From positions 1-33,351 of the forward strand of contig JANBPU010000174.1 in assembly GCA_027575805.1 (NCBI GenBank): a stretch of 33,351 bases of DNA, written 5' to 3'. Below are positions 1-9,848 of the stretch, piece after piece (position 1 is the stretch's first letter; each line of letters begins with the position of its first letter). Source of the stretch: Mycoemilia scoparia. Taxonomy: Eukaryota; Kickxellomycota; Kickxellomycetes; Kickxellales; Kickxellaceae. A program made the position numbers and the translations under genes. The notes under the pieces were generated by a model that did not search any database, had not been told where the DNA came from, and saw only the letters and a list, made by a program, of their open reading frames with translations.

Positions 1-228
1 CAAGCTCATGGTTGTCAGTTAAAAGAGAGAGAGAGAAGTCAATGAAGACAGATGGCTCCTCATTCAACCTTAATAATAATGTCATTAGACTTCGCTAAGG
101 ATCTAATGTTTGGCAATCAAAAACGGGTCATCTTCAGATTTTGGCCTAATTACAGAGCAGTTTATATTTAACTCTTAGGAAATGATTTTTTTGTCTAAAG
201 CATTATGAAGTCTGTCCATATAATCAAA
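1..228 (+). repeat. Left terminal inverted repeat
   Basis: The sequence from the first base inward matches the reverse complement of the last ~228 bases of the window. Positions 1-77 are identical to the other end; positions 78-228 align without gaps with about 24 mismatches (~84% identity). Similarity stops near 228. The repeat starts CAAGCTCATGGTTGTCAGTT and has a GA-dinucleotide run at about 25-36. No coding sequence is seen in it. Confidence 0.93.
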
Positions 229-809
229 ACTTTTATCTAAATACTTATACTGATACTAAAAACTATAAAAAGTTGTGTGATAAAATTATAAATGCTAAAG
301 GCTTGCACATGTATGAATAATATATGATCGTGGTAATTAATGAAATAACAAAATTGGTGCTGGTTATCTGGGTTATGTCTTTTATAATGTGTGTTGTATT
401 AATGTGGGAGGTTTGTTGTACATTAATTCTTGGCTAATATTTCTCTGTCGCTTTCTGTGTATGTATGTAAATGTCTTGTTGCACAATCTCCAGATCAGTG
501 TATTTATGTATGTATGTCCATCATGTGTTCTTTTCTATAGCAATGGAAGTAGCAGCAATATCTACCGATCACGGCCAATCTCATAGCTCAGGATAGTTGT
601 TTGATTTGTTCATACATCACGGTGGTTTAACCATCACTATTGTTGTTATTAGCGCAATTATTGTGGTAATTTCTGGTGATGATGATGGTTGCTGGTTAGT
701 ATCTTTGGTGAGAAGCTAGAGGGGCCAATCGCAAGAACACATACACACGGAACCACAAATGCATTCCCCCAAAGACAAAACTAAAACAGAGACAGCGGTG
801 GGGAGCGTG
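229..809. other. Gene-free stretch inside the left TIR
   Basis: AT-rich DNA between the left repeat and the 3' end of the 67-aa gene. Only short open frames without coding character are present. GT/TG-rich and GATGATG simple sequence occurs around 600-700. No homology to the DNA just inside the right TIR was seen. Confidence 0.6.
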
Positions 810-1013
810 TTAGAGAGATATTTCATCGTCAGGATACGGACATAAACGATATGCCGACATGTTCTGTCCACACTTTTTGCAACACTCATAGCTCGTATAG
901 ATGGTCACGTATTCGGGAACCGGGTCGTCAGGTTCACACCAGAAACAAACCTCCTTGAAACATTCGATGGGAAGTTTTTTGCCCTTCTTTGGTAGTCCGA
1001 TGCCTGTTTCCAT
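810..1013 (-). CDS. Small cysteine-rich protein, 67 aa, unknown function
   Basis: I do not recognise this protein. It is 67 residues with seven cysteines at about 18, 23, 26, 44, 45, 48 and 58. They form an N-terminal C-x4-C-x2-C group and a C-terminal CC-x2-C...C group, which could bind a metal or form disulfides. There is no signal peptide or membrane segment, and the N-terminus is basic (KKGKK). The start at 1013 is the first ATG downstream of a TATAAATA box (1238-1245), with no upstream ATG in the ~200-nt presumed leader and a good CGCAATGG context. That arrangement is the main reason to accept so short a frame. It could also be one exon of a larger gene, or noncoding. Confidence 0.55.
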   Translation of the reverse strand: METGIGLPKKGKKLPIECFKEVCFWCEPDDPVPEYVTIYTSYECCKKCGQNMSAYRLCPYPDDEISL

Positions 1014-3432
1014 TGCGAATCTATATGTATGTGTGTTTGTGGGAGGGATTGTATATTGGCTCGATAAAGGCTGAACAGAGATAATGGCGAGGTGAGAATG
1101 AATATCGACAAGAAAGATCTAATTGATTGCCTATTTGTTCTGATAATGATATATTATTGTATCAAGAGCGAGAGCGAGGGGAGGGTGATGTAAAGAACAA
1201 CGAAAACAGAAGCTTGAGACCAAGACAAATGAACGAGTATTTATACCAAACAAACTGACTACCAAAGGCACACACCCACAACAAAAACAGGCGTAGAATT
1301 CTTTATGGAAATTTTCACACAGATCACAAAATATACGCTAAAGTGCTCTATCTGTTCAACCTTGTTTTCTATGCACATCCCATGTATGTATGGCTGTGCG
1401 TATCTTTGAGCATAAGACGAGGGGGGTTTCTCCAAAAAAGAAAAACGAGTCACAAAATGCTTTGTGTAATCCGTCTCTATGGCAGTGAACGAGTGGGAAC
1501 ACAGGGACAATGGGGATGGGGTTTGGGTGCTGTGTGATCTTGGCATCTGTTCATTGGTCTATCGGACTTTGGTAGTCTGTTTGTTGTGTCTGATCTCCCT
1601 CACATACTTGAAAGAGCAAACCCAAGCACTTTGGCCCTAAAATCACTCAAAACCACACCCAGTCGTCTCTTCTGTCTCGACTTGGAAGGCTGATTTTCTG
1701 AGCCACCACTTTATCGGTCTTGACTATATCAATTTTCTAATCCTCTTAAAAAGGTACACGCTTCAGCTTCGTTATAAACCAAGGGGCTCTCTGAATATTT
1801 ACAAGCTACTACAGCTACCACTTATGCTTGCATACATGTCAAGATTTCCATAGAAGAAGCCTCATAATAGTCACCATCATGATCATTTGTTTCTTTTCCA
1901 TACATCCATACATATGCAAGTCACAAACAGACGCAAGCACAGGTACATTGAAATCCCAACCCTTTGAGCTGGTTTCCATGTCTCTTCTTCGAATCCAAGT
2001 GTACACTGCTTAAAGCCAAAGTCATTACCATTGCCTTGCATCAGCCTGTGTGTGTATCTCTCTCTTTTTCTGTAGTACTGCGAATCACTCGCCAACTTCC
2101 CCTTCTCGCTCATTTGTCTTGCACATACTCAATTCACAATCCTACGTCAGAACATAAAACCCCTAAGCTATGACTAGTTTAAATACCAGGGATCAAAAGG
2201 AGAGCAGCTGCGGGGATATTTACCACAGCCATCATCATATCAGTTTATATTTCGGAGACGAGAAGATAAAAGTTTGATGTTTAGGGATTGCATGTTATTT
2301 GCATGGGGAAAAATATACCCAACAAAAATGTTATCTCTACCTTTTCGGCATCCTTTTCCGACAACGTCAACAGAAACAACAGTAGTGTACTAACAAACAA
2401 GCTTCTCTTTATTCTTTCGGTGTTCTTTTTTCGCTCTCTCTCCCACATCATCTATTGAAACTACTGATAACAACAATAGCAATGGCAATGACAATTGGCT
2501 GCGGAGAAGACTTTGGCTGATAAATACATGCTTATGTGGTGTTACACAATACGAGGTCAGTATGATTATCCACAGTTTGCATAGTCCAATATTGACTTTT
2601 CTAGAATATCATCCTGGACTTGATCTTACTGTAATAGTAGACATACAGAAATATCCACTTTGACAAGTAAGTTGCTTAAACACCTCTGTGTCTATCATTA
2701 TGTGTGTGTATATATACACACATATCTATCTGTGTAAATGTTTGTCAATGTGGGAATCAATGTGTGCATACATTCCTATTCTTTTACAAATAGTCGCACT
2801 ACGCGCTTTTACCTTGCTTAATATTTTGCCAAGACTCAAATACAAAAAACAGTCACACTCAAACATTTAATCGTATACACAACATAAAAGCCATTCTAGA
2901 TTTCCAATAAGCATTTGGTACTGACTGTACACACATAACGGAGGGTGATAAGTACCATTTTATTCACACAATGCCCCAGTTCCTTTGCTATTATGTCCCC
3001 CCCCCCCCAACGGAGAAGAGACATACAAAAGATGTTGTCGAACATCATTATCATACCTAGCAGCAACAAATATCTATAGAAAAATGTTTGGTTTGCATAA
3101 ATGTATTTTTGCAATGCACCAGTGATGTAATCGATACACTCTCACATATACCCACATACAGAGACGCTTCGCTTGGAATGGCTTTGTACCATCACCATCA
3201 TCGTCGTTTTAGTTATCTTTGTCATCATTATTTTTGATATCAATACATTTAGCAGTCACAACACTCATACACTGTTGCAAAGATGCTCAGTGAATCTTTT
3301 GTAATCTTATATTGATATTCTTTATATAACTACATTAACCCAATTGCAAGAAGAAAAAAGATAGAATTGAATATCCGAATAGCATATATCCATACCCGTT
3401 GGTATACTTGATACATTGATTCCTCTACTTCC
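1014..3432. other. 2.4-kb intergenic region
   Basis: Apart from the TATA box at 1238-1245, nothing clearly functional is seen. It contains GTAT/CATA-type simple sequence, a 12-base C run at about 2997-3008, and several short open frames on both strands without recognisable protein sequence. A spliced gene of small exons cannot be excluded. Confidence 0.5.
1238..1245 (-). promoter_or_regulatory. TATA box of the 67-aa gene
   Basis: TATAAATA on the minus strand, 225 bp upstream of the ATG at 1013. The intervening leader is pyrimidine-rich and has no other ATG. Confidence 0.5.
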
Positions 3433-3897
3433 TTAATAGGTCTCTCCTCCTCCTCCTCCTCCTCCTCCTTCTGCTTTTCTCCCAGTTGCCGGTACTGGAA
3501 CTGCACCAGATGGTGGTGGACGACCAGCTGGACCGCTATCAGGAGGCGGTGGGATATACGGGTTCATATATGCCTCTTCGACAGGTGGCCGTGGGTTGGG
3601 ATTGGAATGTGGTGGCGGGTAGATGTTGTTGGCTTTGTCTTCATTAGCAGGTTGTGGTTCTGGTTCTGGTTCAGCCTTAGGGTCGGGTTCGGGTGCTGGT
3701 ATCGGGGCTGGACCCAATGTTAAGGGGTGGCCACCTGGACCGCTATCAGGAGGAGGAGGAGGATATGGATTCATATAGTCACGGTTATCACTTCCAGAGG
3801 GCACATCGCTGCGTCGGTTGATACAAGAATGTGCTAAAGCCCCAGAAAAACCAATGGTGGTGGCGATCAGGATAGAAGAGATAATGTTGAATCTCAT
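3433..3897 (-). CDS. Secreted proline-rich protein, 154 aa
   Basis: A predicted secreted protein of unknown role, possibly a wall-associated or effector-like protein. Residues 1-22 form a typical signal peptide (basic MRF, hydrophobic core IISSILIATTIG, cleavage near ALA-HS). The mature part is about one third proline and carries a duplicated unit: YMNPYPPPPPDSGPGGHP at residues ~41-58 and YMNPYIPPPPDSGPAGRP at ~110-127. Between them is an acidic PEPEPEP stretch; a polyglycine run encoded by a CCT repeat lies near the C-terminus. The start at 3897 is the first true ATG and places the signal peptide at the N-terminus; the frame stays open a further 13 codons upstream but only to a TTG. A TATAAAAG box lies 139 bp upstream. 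Only one cysteine follows the signal peptide, so it is not disulfide-stabilised. Confidence 0.85.
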   Translation of the reverse strand: MRFNIISSILIATTIGFSGALAHSCINRRSDVPSGSDNRDYMNPYPPPPPDSGPGGHPLTLGPAPIPAPEPDPKAEPEPEPQPANEDKANNIYPPPHSNPNPRPPVEEAYMNPYIPPPPDSGPAGRPPPSGAVPVPATGRKAEGGGGGGGGETY

Positions 3898-4879
3898 TGT
3901 TGACCAGAGCTGTTGAATAATTGCGCTTATGAACAAGACTTGTAGTGTGCGATAAGTTTAAAGTCCGGCTACTATTTGGAATCGATGGGATTCATGGGCG
4001 AGTTGAGATATTTAGGAGGGCAAGCGATGGTTATGCTTTTATAGCTTCTTGAAAGCATATGAAGAGTCAAGTGGTTGGTTCAGATGTCAACAATGCTGTG
4101 CTTTGGAGTCGAAACTCCTTTGAATCTTGGTATTTTTGCCATTTATAAGGCCACAGTGTTATTTCTATTGGTGCTGGCACTCTTTTTATCAAATTGCACA
4201 AAGTAGTTATTCTCTTTATAGCGGATTAAAGGAACACGCGTTGAAAAGCAAATTCTGACACTGAAAACCCACAAATGAAACTTTTGCCGTTGACAACAGC
4301 AACAAATAGCACAAAAAAATTGGATGAACACGACAGTTACATATGGCTAGTCATGTTTTCTTTTCCAACCTCCAAACCCATGTACGTACCTATTTCGCCA
4401 TCCAGATGGAAACCCCTTCAAAAAGTTATTATGAAGATATAGTGTGAAAACCAATCTACCAAACACGCAAAAAGTCAATTGGCAGCATAGATGATGAGCC
4501 TGACCGATTTTCATTTGGTTCCATTATGTGCTACATCAACAGAATTTCAACAATACAATTTGTGAAGCCAAGCATACGGCCTGGCTATACTACTGCATTA
4601 GTTGTACCAAAAGATGCACTATCACCAACTAAATCGGGTAAAATGCAGAGATAGAATTGTTTTCAAACTTTATTCAACAAACACAAATAAAAAAACACAC
4701 TAATAAGTCTCAAAGGAAACTGCCATGAATATATATCTCCACTATATAATCAATAGTTGATAATTGCAGACATATATATTTGCTTTCAAAGGAAACACAT
4801 ACCCACACGTACACCAGCATATGTTGACTTCTTCCTCCATTCCTTTCTAATGACACAGAGAGCCACAAAAAGGCATAAT
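3898..4879. other. Intergenic region
   Basis: This holds the promoter of the 154-aa gene and the 3' flank of the 423-aa gene. No other gene, repeat or RNA is recognised. Confidence 0.5.
4036..4043 (-). promoter_or_regulatory. TATA box of the secreted proline-rich gene
   Basis: TATAAAAG on the minus strand, 139 bp upstream of the ATG at 3897. Confidence 0.55.
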
Positions 4880-6151
4880 CTAAAACCACTTTTCCAACTT
4901 TTTTTCTTTTGTAACGCAATCAATGAAATGGATAAAGAAAAGATCAATGATTCCACCATCCACATTTTTGTTCGCTTGGTCAGCCTGATCGTTTGAAGGA
5001 CCCACTTCCTTTAAAATTGTACCGGGATGATCCTGCAAGCGGCTATCTAAAAAGTCCGACTCAAGGGGCAAACTTGAAGGAGACTTGGGGATAGCGGTTA
5101 TTTTCCTTCTGGCGGAGAACCTACTAGTTATGTTTTTTCGGCATCCATTGATTCTGAGAGGTCTGAGATATGCCCTATAATTTCCATCCAATGTAGTTGC
5201 GGCGTCATCGACGTCATTGTATACATGTTTTCCCTCTATCAACATTTCATAACAGTATTTGAAATGATTAAGCAAAATGCCTTTTTCAATTACATGAGTA
5301 ATCTTGTAAAATTTGATGATCGAATTAGCTTTGCTAAACAGATATCCTTGAAAGAACTTGAAAATTTTCAGTTTGCCTTCATCGTCTGTAACTCTAACAT
5401 ACACACCGTCAACATCCCCTTTTTTAGTAGTGGGATGGGTAGTGGCAGGAGTTTTCACATATTTCAGGTCAGCATAATGGACAGAAGTTAGTTCAGTAAT
5501 AACTCTCAAAGAAAATCTATGATATTCTCCAAATTGTGCTGCAAAATTAAACAAGTTAAATACAATCTTGTCTTTCTCAAGCATTTGTATAATGCATTTG
5601 TATCTCTCTTCAATTGATACTTTTGTTTCACCAAATGCAAACCAAGTAGTACCATAGTACATGTGAATTAGGGGAAGAAGTACATTGCGATGAAAATCAA
5701 TCATTGCAATGATGAAACGTGTCCGAGATATTTTGAATTCACACATTTGATCAAAAGTGTTGGACAAGTTTTGTAGGTCTTTTTCGAGGACCTGTCGGAA
5801 AACAAGTTTCAGGTTAGCCAGAGAGATTTGAGCTACTCCGTGCTCATTGATGTTGGTCAGGTCCAGAAGCACCCAGATGCAGTGTTGAAACTGGCCGAAT
5901 ATGATCTTACATATAATGGACTTTTGGCATCCAAGCCTTTTTTCTTCAGTGCCTAACATTGTGTGTAAATCCTCTTGTTGGTGGTTTACTACACATTTGA
6001 AAAATAGATGCGGCTTGTCTAAAAGTGTACCAGAACAATTTATCCGATTCCAGCCTACAATGAATAATTTGGGTGCCAAATATGATGGAAGAATGGAATT
6101 ATAGTCAAGTAAACTACTTGTAGAGGCCCTACCCAATGGTAAGGTAGCCAT
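4880..6151 (-). CDS. Unknown-family protein (member A), 423 aa
   Basis: Function is not recognised. Residues ~75-315 are related to the 292-aa protein at 30092-30970. Shared landmarks are NEHG followed by NLK.V.R, then a DFH..VL.P block (IDFHRNVLLPLIHMYYG against VDFHEKYVLPFVEKNFG). The rest of the region reads as amphipathic helices. It differs from the other two members by an N-terminal extension of ~75 residues and a C-terminal tail of ~110 residues that is basic and Ser/Pro-containing. The G-x-G-T-N block found near the end of the other two is missing. No signal peptide or clear membrane segment is seen. The start is a real ATG in an AAC-ATGG context, 127 bp below a TATTTAAAT box, and the gene is intronless. 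A MITE lies ~450 bp upstream. Confidence 0.8.
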   Translation of the reverse strand: MATLPLGRASTSSLLDYNSILPSYLAPKLFIVGWNRINCSGTLLDKPHLFFKCVVNHQQEDLHTMLGTEEKRLGCQKSIICKIIFGQFQHCIWVLLDLTNINEHGVAQISLANLKLVFRQVLEKDLQNLSNTFDQMCEFKISRTRFIIAMIDFHRNVLLPLIHMYYGTTWFAFGETKVSIEERYKCIIQMLEKDKIVFNLFNFAAQFGEYHRFSLRVITELTSVHYADLKYVKTPATTHPTTKKGDVDGVYVRVTDDEGKLKIFKFFQGYLFSKANSIIKFYKITHVIEKGILLNHFKYCYEMLIEGKHVYNDVDDAATTLDGNYRAYLRPLRINGCRKNITSRFSARRKITAIPKSPSSLPLESDFLDSRLQDHPGTILKEVGPSNDQADQANKNVDGGIIDLFFIHFIDCVTKEKKLEKWF

Positions 6152-6277
6152 GTTCTGTGTTTGTTTGTGTGTGTGTTTCTTTGAGTCTATGTGAGTATGT
6201 GTGAAAGTTGAAAGTGATTGTTGAAAAAGTTGAAAGATTATGAAAGATGTTCTCTATTTGTTATTTCAAACCTCTGG

Positions 6278-6286
6278 ATTTAAATA
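6278..6286 (-). promoter_or_regulatory. TATA-like box of unknown-family member A
   Basis: TATTTAAAT on the minus strand, 127 bp upstream of the ATG at 6151. Two ACAAAG hexamers (6321-6326 and 6337-6342, sense orientation) lie just above it. Confidence 0.45.
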
Positions 6287-6599
6287 GCTTTTGAACTGTA
6301 ACCAAAAAAGCCAAAAGTATCTTTGTAAATAAAAACTTTGTTGTTATATAGTTGTAAGACTTTTTTTAAGTCAAAAATTGTGATTTTGTCTATGAAAGCG
6401 ATGAACTTGATTTTCAAAACATTTAAAAAAGAAATTTGGAAATGTTTATTGACATACATTGTAAATAAAATTAGTATTGCTCAGCAAACCAAGTGCTATT
6501 TATTTATTCAAAAAATTATAAAGTTGTTGTTCAGTCAGAGCTTGAGTTCCAAGTTGAAGAACCAATAGAAATGTCTAGTTTTCTACCCTTTTATTTTTG

Positions 6600-6711
6600 G
6601 GCAATAATTTTTGAAGGGTTTCTTTTAGTGGCCAATGATTATAAGAGCAATCACTGCCAAAATTGATGGTCGCCATTTATTACCAAATTGCCACCCTTTC
6701 TAAATTATTAC
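6600..6711 (-). mobile_element. MITE copy 1 (~110 bp)
   Basis: Bounded by imperfect inverted repeats: GCAATAATTTTTGAAGGGT at the left and the reverse complement GTAATAATTTAGAAAGGGT at the right. Its interior matches the family core only as the reverse complement (TGATTGCTCTTATAATCATT), so it is inserted in the minus orientation relative to the copies at 8.8-9.4 kb. Confidence 0.75.
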
Positions 6712-7421
6712 ACATTTTTTCAAAATTCACAAAGCGGATTTCCTGGATTTGCATAAAAAATGGCTGTTTATTATGCCAAAATAGGAGGCCCCTTTCTAAA
6801 AGAAAAATATATTTCTTTTCCTTAAACGCAAGTAACATTTGTTGCAGCCTAAGCAAAATGTTTATTATTTACAATGAGTCAAGTTTGCATAGCAGGGATT
6901 GGAGTGTGTTTTAAGACATCAACTATTAATGAAAATAGCTGCTAGTAAATTAGCTATATTCTCTCAGAATAGTAAACTGCAATGTTTATGCAGTTAGAAT
7001 CACAAATATGGTTGCATATCACTAAATGAGACACCAGCATATCTTGGCAGGAATTTGAATTCCTAAAAGCATTGGTCACAAAGTGATAAGATTGGTTGAT
7101 TATACCAATAGCAGTTATTTTTTAAACTAAACCAGACTAGCTGGCAATGCTACTGGGATTTGATGCTGGAACAAAAATAATAATTTCAATGTCAACTGAT
7201 ATCTACAAACGAGGAACAAAGCTTGGGATTGCTTTCTAGCTACATATATTGAATAACCAAAAAACAAAAGAAAACACTAATGAACCGCTGAAACTGCTAT
7301 AGCACCAATAGCAAGTAACAAAAAGGAATTTGTATGTGTTTATAACAGTCACTAGTAGCCATGTGTGTGTGTGCTTGTGTGCTCCTTGTTTCCAATTGCA
7401 CTAAAATGAACAGCCAATAAC

Positions 7422-8252
7422 TCAGGCTGAGTGACCAACCTCAAGGCAGCTACCCAAATGGACAAGCAGGAGATCAACACTACCAACACCAAAATTGATG
7501 TTTGTAATTGACTCTGGATTGAAAGTCTGGATATCCTCATATAGAGTGTTGGTTCCACCACCATAGTCTGCCTTGAAATCTTCTTCAAAACAGTCATTGA
7601 ATTCATCCCGCAACAATTTTCTTTCATCTTCAAGAAGATTATCATAATAAGATTTGAGATGCAAGATCTTCATTGAAACACTGCTAGTGATAAACCCAAG
7701 AATATCCTTCATGATATCCATTTCAGTTTGACTTGTGTTGCCATTGTGACCAAACTTGTCATCCAAGATGAAGTCAATGCATTGACTGAATCCATAGAGA
7801 TATCCATCTATCAAAGTTTGAAGCTCATCTTTTGCCCGAGCATCAAAGTTACCTTGACCAGCAAGTATCTTGTTGATCTTTTCAGCCTGTTGAGGGAAAA
7901 AGAGGCGTGGGGCCAATGGTTCTGCACCACAAGCTTGGATCAAGTATCTGTCATCATGAAGAAATAGCCCAATAAAGTGCATAACTTCAAAAGAATCAAA
8001 GCTTTGAAATAGCTTTTTAAAATCATCCACAGTTATTGTATTCATGAAATGCTTACAGGCATCATGGATACCAATGTGCCATGTTGCCAAATACATTATC
8101 AAAAAACCTTTGATGGCAACAAACTCACAGGTCAGACTATGGCTGTCATCAAATATAGCCTTTTCTTTGATTTGCTTTATCCAGATCAAAGTGTCTTTGA
8201 CCAAGTAAGAGGAATCTGTGGTATAATGGCTTTTGGCAGTGGGCTGCTCCAT
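7422..8252 (-). CDS. Unknown-family protein (member B), 276 aa
   Basis: Function is not recognised. It is a soluble-looking, probably all-helical protein without signal peptide or membrane segment. It is related to the 292-aa protein at 30092-30970, most clearly in the C-terminal third. A helix with L..LI.GYL..F.QCID in this protein matches L.NQLNSYL..F.QFID there. A G-G-G-T-N..YEDI block, followed by GVGSV and HL, matches GNGTN..FDENI, GVGAV and HL. It lacks the NEHG and DFH landmarks shared by the other two. The start at 8252 is the first ATG (ACACAATGG); the frame is open nine codons further upstream but only to a GTG. It is intronless, lies on the same strand as member A, and has an AATAAATA box 161 bp upstream. 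Confidence 0.83.
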   Translation of the reverse strand: MEQPTAKSHYTTDSSYLVKDTLIWIKQIKEKAIFDDSHSLTCEFVAIKGFLIMYLATWHIGIHDACKHFMNTITVDDFKKLFQSFDSFEVMHFIGLFLHDDRYLIQACGAEPLAPRLFFPQQAEKINKILAGQGNFDARAKDELQTLIDGYLYGFSQCIDFILDDKFGHNGNTSQTEMDIMKDILGFITSSVSMKILHLKSYYDNLLEDERKLLRDEFNDCFEEDFKADYGGGTNTLYEDIQTFNPESITNINFGVGSVDLLLVHLGSCLEVGHSA

Positions 8253-8412
8253 TGTGTGTAAGTGTGTGAGCACTTTCACAGTAGAGAAAAGAAGGTGGTG
8301 TTGATGTGGTATGTGGTGGAGGAAAGTGTGTATTTGTGTCTGTTTGTCTGAAGATTGGCTTGTGAATTAGAAGGATGATGAAAACACATATTTGGTAGGG
8401 AAAATTGATGGC

Positions 8413-8420
8413 TATTTATT
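8413..8420 (-). promoter_or_regulatory. TATA-like box of unknown-family member B
   Basis: AATAAATA on the minus strand, 161 bp upstream of the ATG at 8252. Four ACAAAG/CTTTGT hexamers lie further up, at 8533-8637. Confidence 0.4.
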
Positions 8421-8826
8421 CTCTCAAAAGTTTTTAGTACAGTACCAATTTTAACAACCAAGACAAACTCCCAATTCTTGACTTTAATGCCCAATAATTT
8501 TTTTGGTTTAACTAAAGTTCTATTTTTGGCTACTTTGTTTTTTTTACAAAGATTTTTGAAATTTTATACAAAGTTTTTATCACAAAATCAAAATGAAAAA
8601 TACCTAGTAGTCTGTTTTAACAAAAATTGTAACAAAGATAAAAATTGGGTGGAAAGTCAAAATGTCTGCTTTTTTATACTAAAAAACAAGGAAAAAAATA
8701 AATTCACTGGACATTTTCCAGATGCTATGTGTATTAGTGTGTATGAGCATGTGAAGAGTGAGAGGAAATTTCTGAGAATCCTATCTCTACAAACATATTT
8801 CTGTAATTTCTTAATAAACAATTATG

Positions 8827-8928
8827 TGGGCAATAATTTTTGAAGGGTGGAAGTTTACTAGTAAAGCTGGACATGCATTTGGCTGTGATTGCCCCTATAA
8901 TCATTCACTCTTCAATAATTATTACCCA
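8827..8928 (+). mobile_element. MITE copy 2 (102 bp)
   Basis: The left end TGGGCAATAATTTTTGAAGG and the reverse-complemented right end TGGGTAATAATTATTGAAGA form a ~22-bp inverted repeat with three mismatches. The core contains GATTGCCCCTATAATCATT, shared with the other copies. Confidence 0.8.
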
Positions 8929-9005
8929 TATATCTACAAGCTAAACCTCCATGGCTTAAAATTAACCAATCCTTTAACACCAGCTGGATCCTGTAACATG
9001 AAGAA

Positions 9006-9108
9006 TATGAGTAGTTATTTTTGAAGGACTATAGAGTCCCTCATTTGGCTGAGATTGCCCCTATAATCTTTGGCCACCAAAAGTCACCCTTCGAAAATTA
9101 TGATTCAT
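9006..9108 (+). mobile_element. MITE copy 3 (~103 bp)
   Basis: Starts GTAGTTATTTTTGAAGGA and ends with CACCCTTCGAAAATTATGAT. The core is GATTGCCCCTATAATCTTTG followed by GCCACCAAAAG, the same as copy 2 and copy 7 with substitutions. Confidence 0.75.
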
Positions 9109-9283
9109 ATGTACAAAAGGTCAGATTTGATGAGGTATTAAGAACTAGACCCTTGGATTTGGCTTAATTATAAGGCCATTTCATACTAAACTCCTAAGGT
9201 CCTGTTTTTGTCTAGAGGCCTTGTGTGTTGCGGATTCAAACCAAATCTAAATACGCTCATTGTTTGGAAAAGCCAAAGTAAAG

Positions 9284-9384
9284 ATGAGATTATTTTTGAA
9301 GGGTGGTCATTTGCTAATCAACTGTGAATATCCCTATAATCATTAGCCACTATAGAAGGTACGCTTAAAAATTACGAACCAAAT
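9284..9384 (+). mobile_element. MITE copy 4 (~100 bp)
   Basis: Starts GAGATTATTTTTGAAGGGTG and ends with a more diverged GCTTAAAAATTACGAACC. The core TCCCTATAATCATTAGCCAC matches the family. Confidence 0.7.
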
Positions 9385-9781
9385 GCGCAATGTGAAAATA
9401 ATAATAACAATAATAGGGGGAATATATTAATAATGAGTGGAATAATAAGATGCTATCAATACATAAAACAATAATAGTAATAAATATATATGTATATATG
9501 ATATGAAAAAGGATGTGATTGTGATGAGATATGAACTATGAAGAGTAGAGATGATGAAATTGATAAGTATGTATGTTGGGGGAGGGGGAGAAAGATAGCA
9601 ATAATAAATAGTTGGTGTTGAAAATAGATGTTAAATATATATGTGTGTGTATGTATATAAGCAAATGCAATAATACTTGTGATATGATAATAGGAGTTGG
9701 AGAGTCGTTCTGATTTATAGGGAGGGGAAGAGGTAAATAGCTTCGTATGTGTGTGGATATGGGGGTTTGTTTCTGAAAGTT

Positions 9782-9848
9782 GAATCTTTGGTTGTGCCTA
9801 TAATTGTTAGACACCAAAAGGTACTCTTCAAAATTATGATCCATATGT
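9782..9848 (+). mobile_element. MITE copy 5, truncated at the left
   Basis: Only the right two thirds of the family sequence is present: the core TTGGTTGTGCCTATAATTG, then ACACCAAAAG and the right end CTCTTCAAAATTATGATCC. The left inverted repeat is missing. Confidence 0.65.

Larger units (their letters stand above)
6152..7421. other. Intergenic region with one MITE
   Basis: This holds the promoter of member A and, to the right, the 3' flank of the 276-aa gene. Apart from the MITE at 6600-6711 it is plain AT-rich DNA with short non-coding frames. Confidence 0.5.

Noticed and set aside
2997..3008. 12-base C homopolymer
   Set aside because: Noted as simple sequence or possible sequencing artefact; no feature depends on it.
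3433..3936. Longer start for the secreted proline-rich protein
   Set aside because: The upstream start is TTG, and it would bury the signal peptide 13 residues inside the protein.
7352..7645. 97-codon minus-strand frame overlapping the 3' end of member B
   Set aside because: Another reading frame of a supported gene; no family match.
8478..8843. 121-codon plus-strand frame in the promoter of member B
   Set aside because: Phe/Asn/Lys-rich translation of AT-rich DNA, with no motif; it runs into a MITE.
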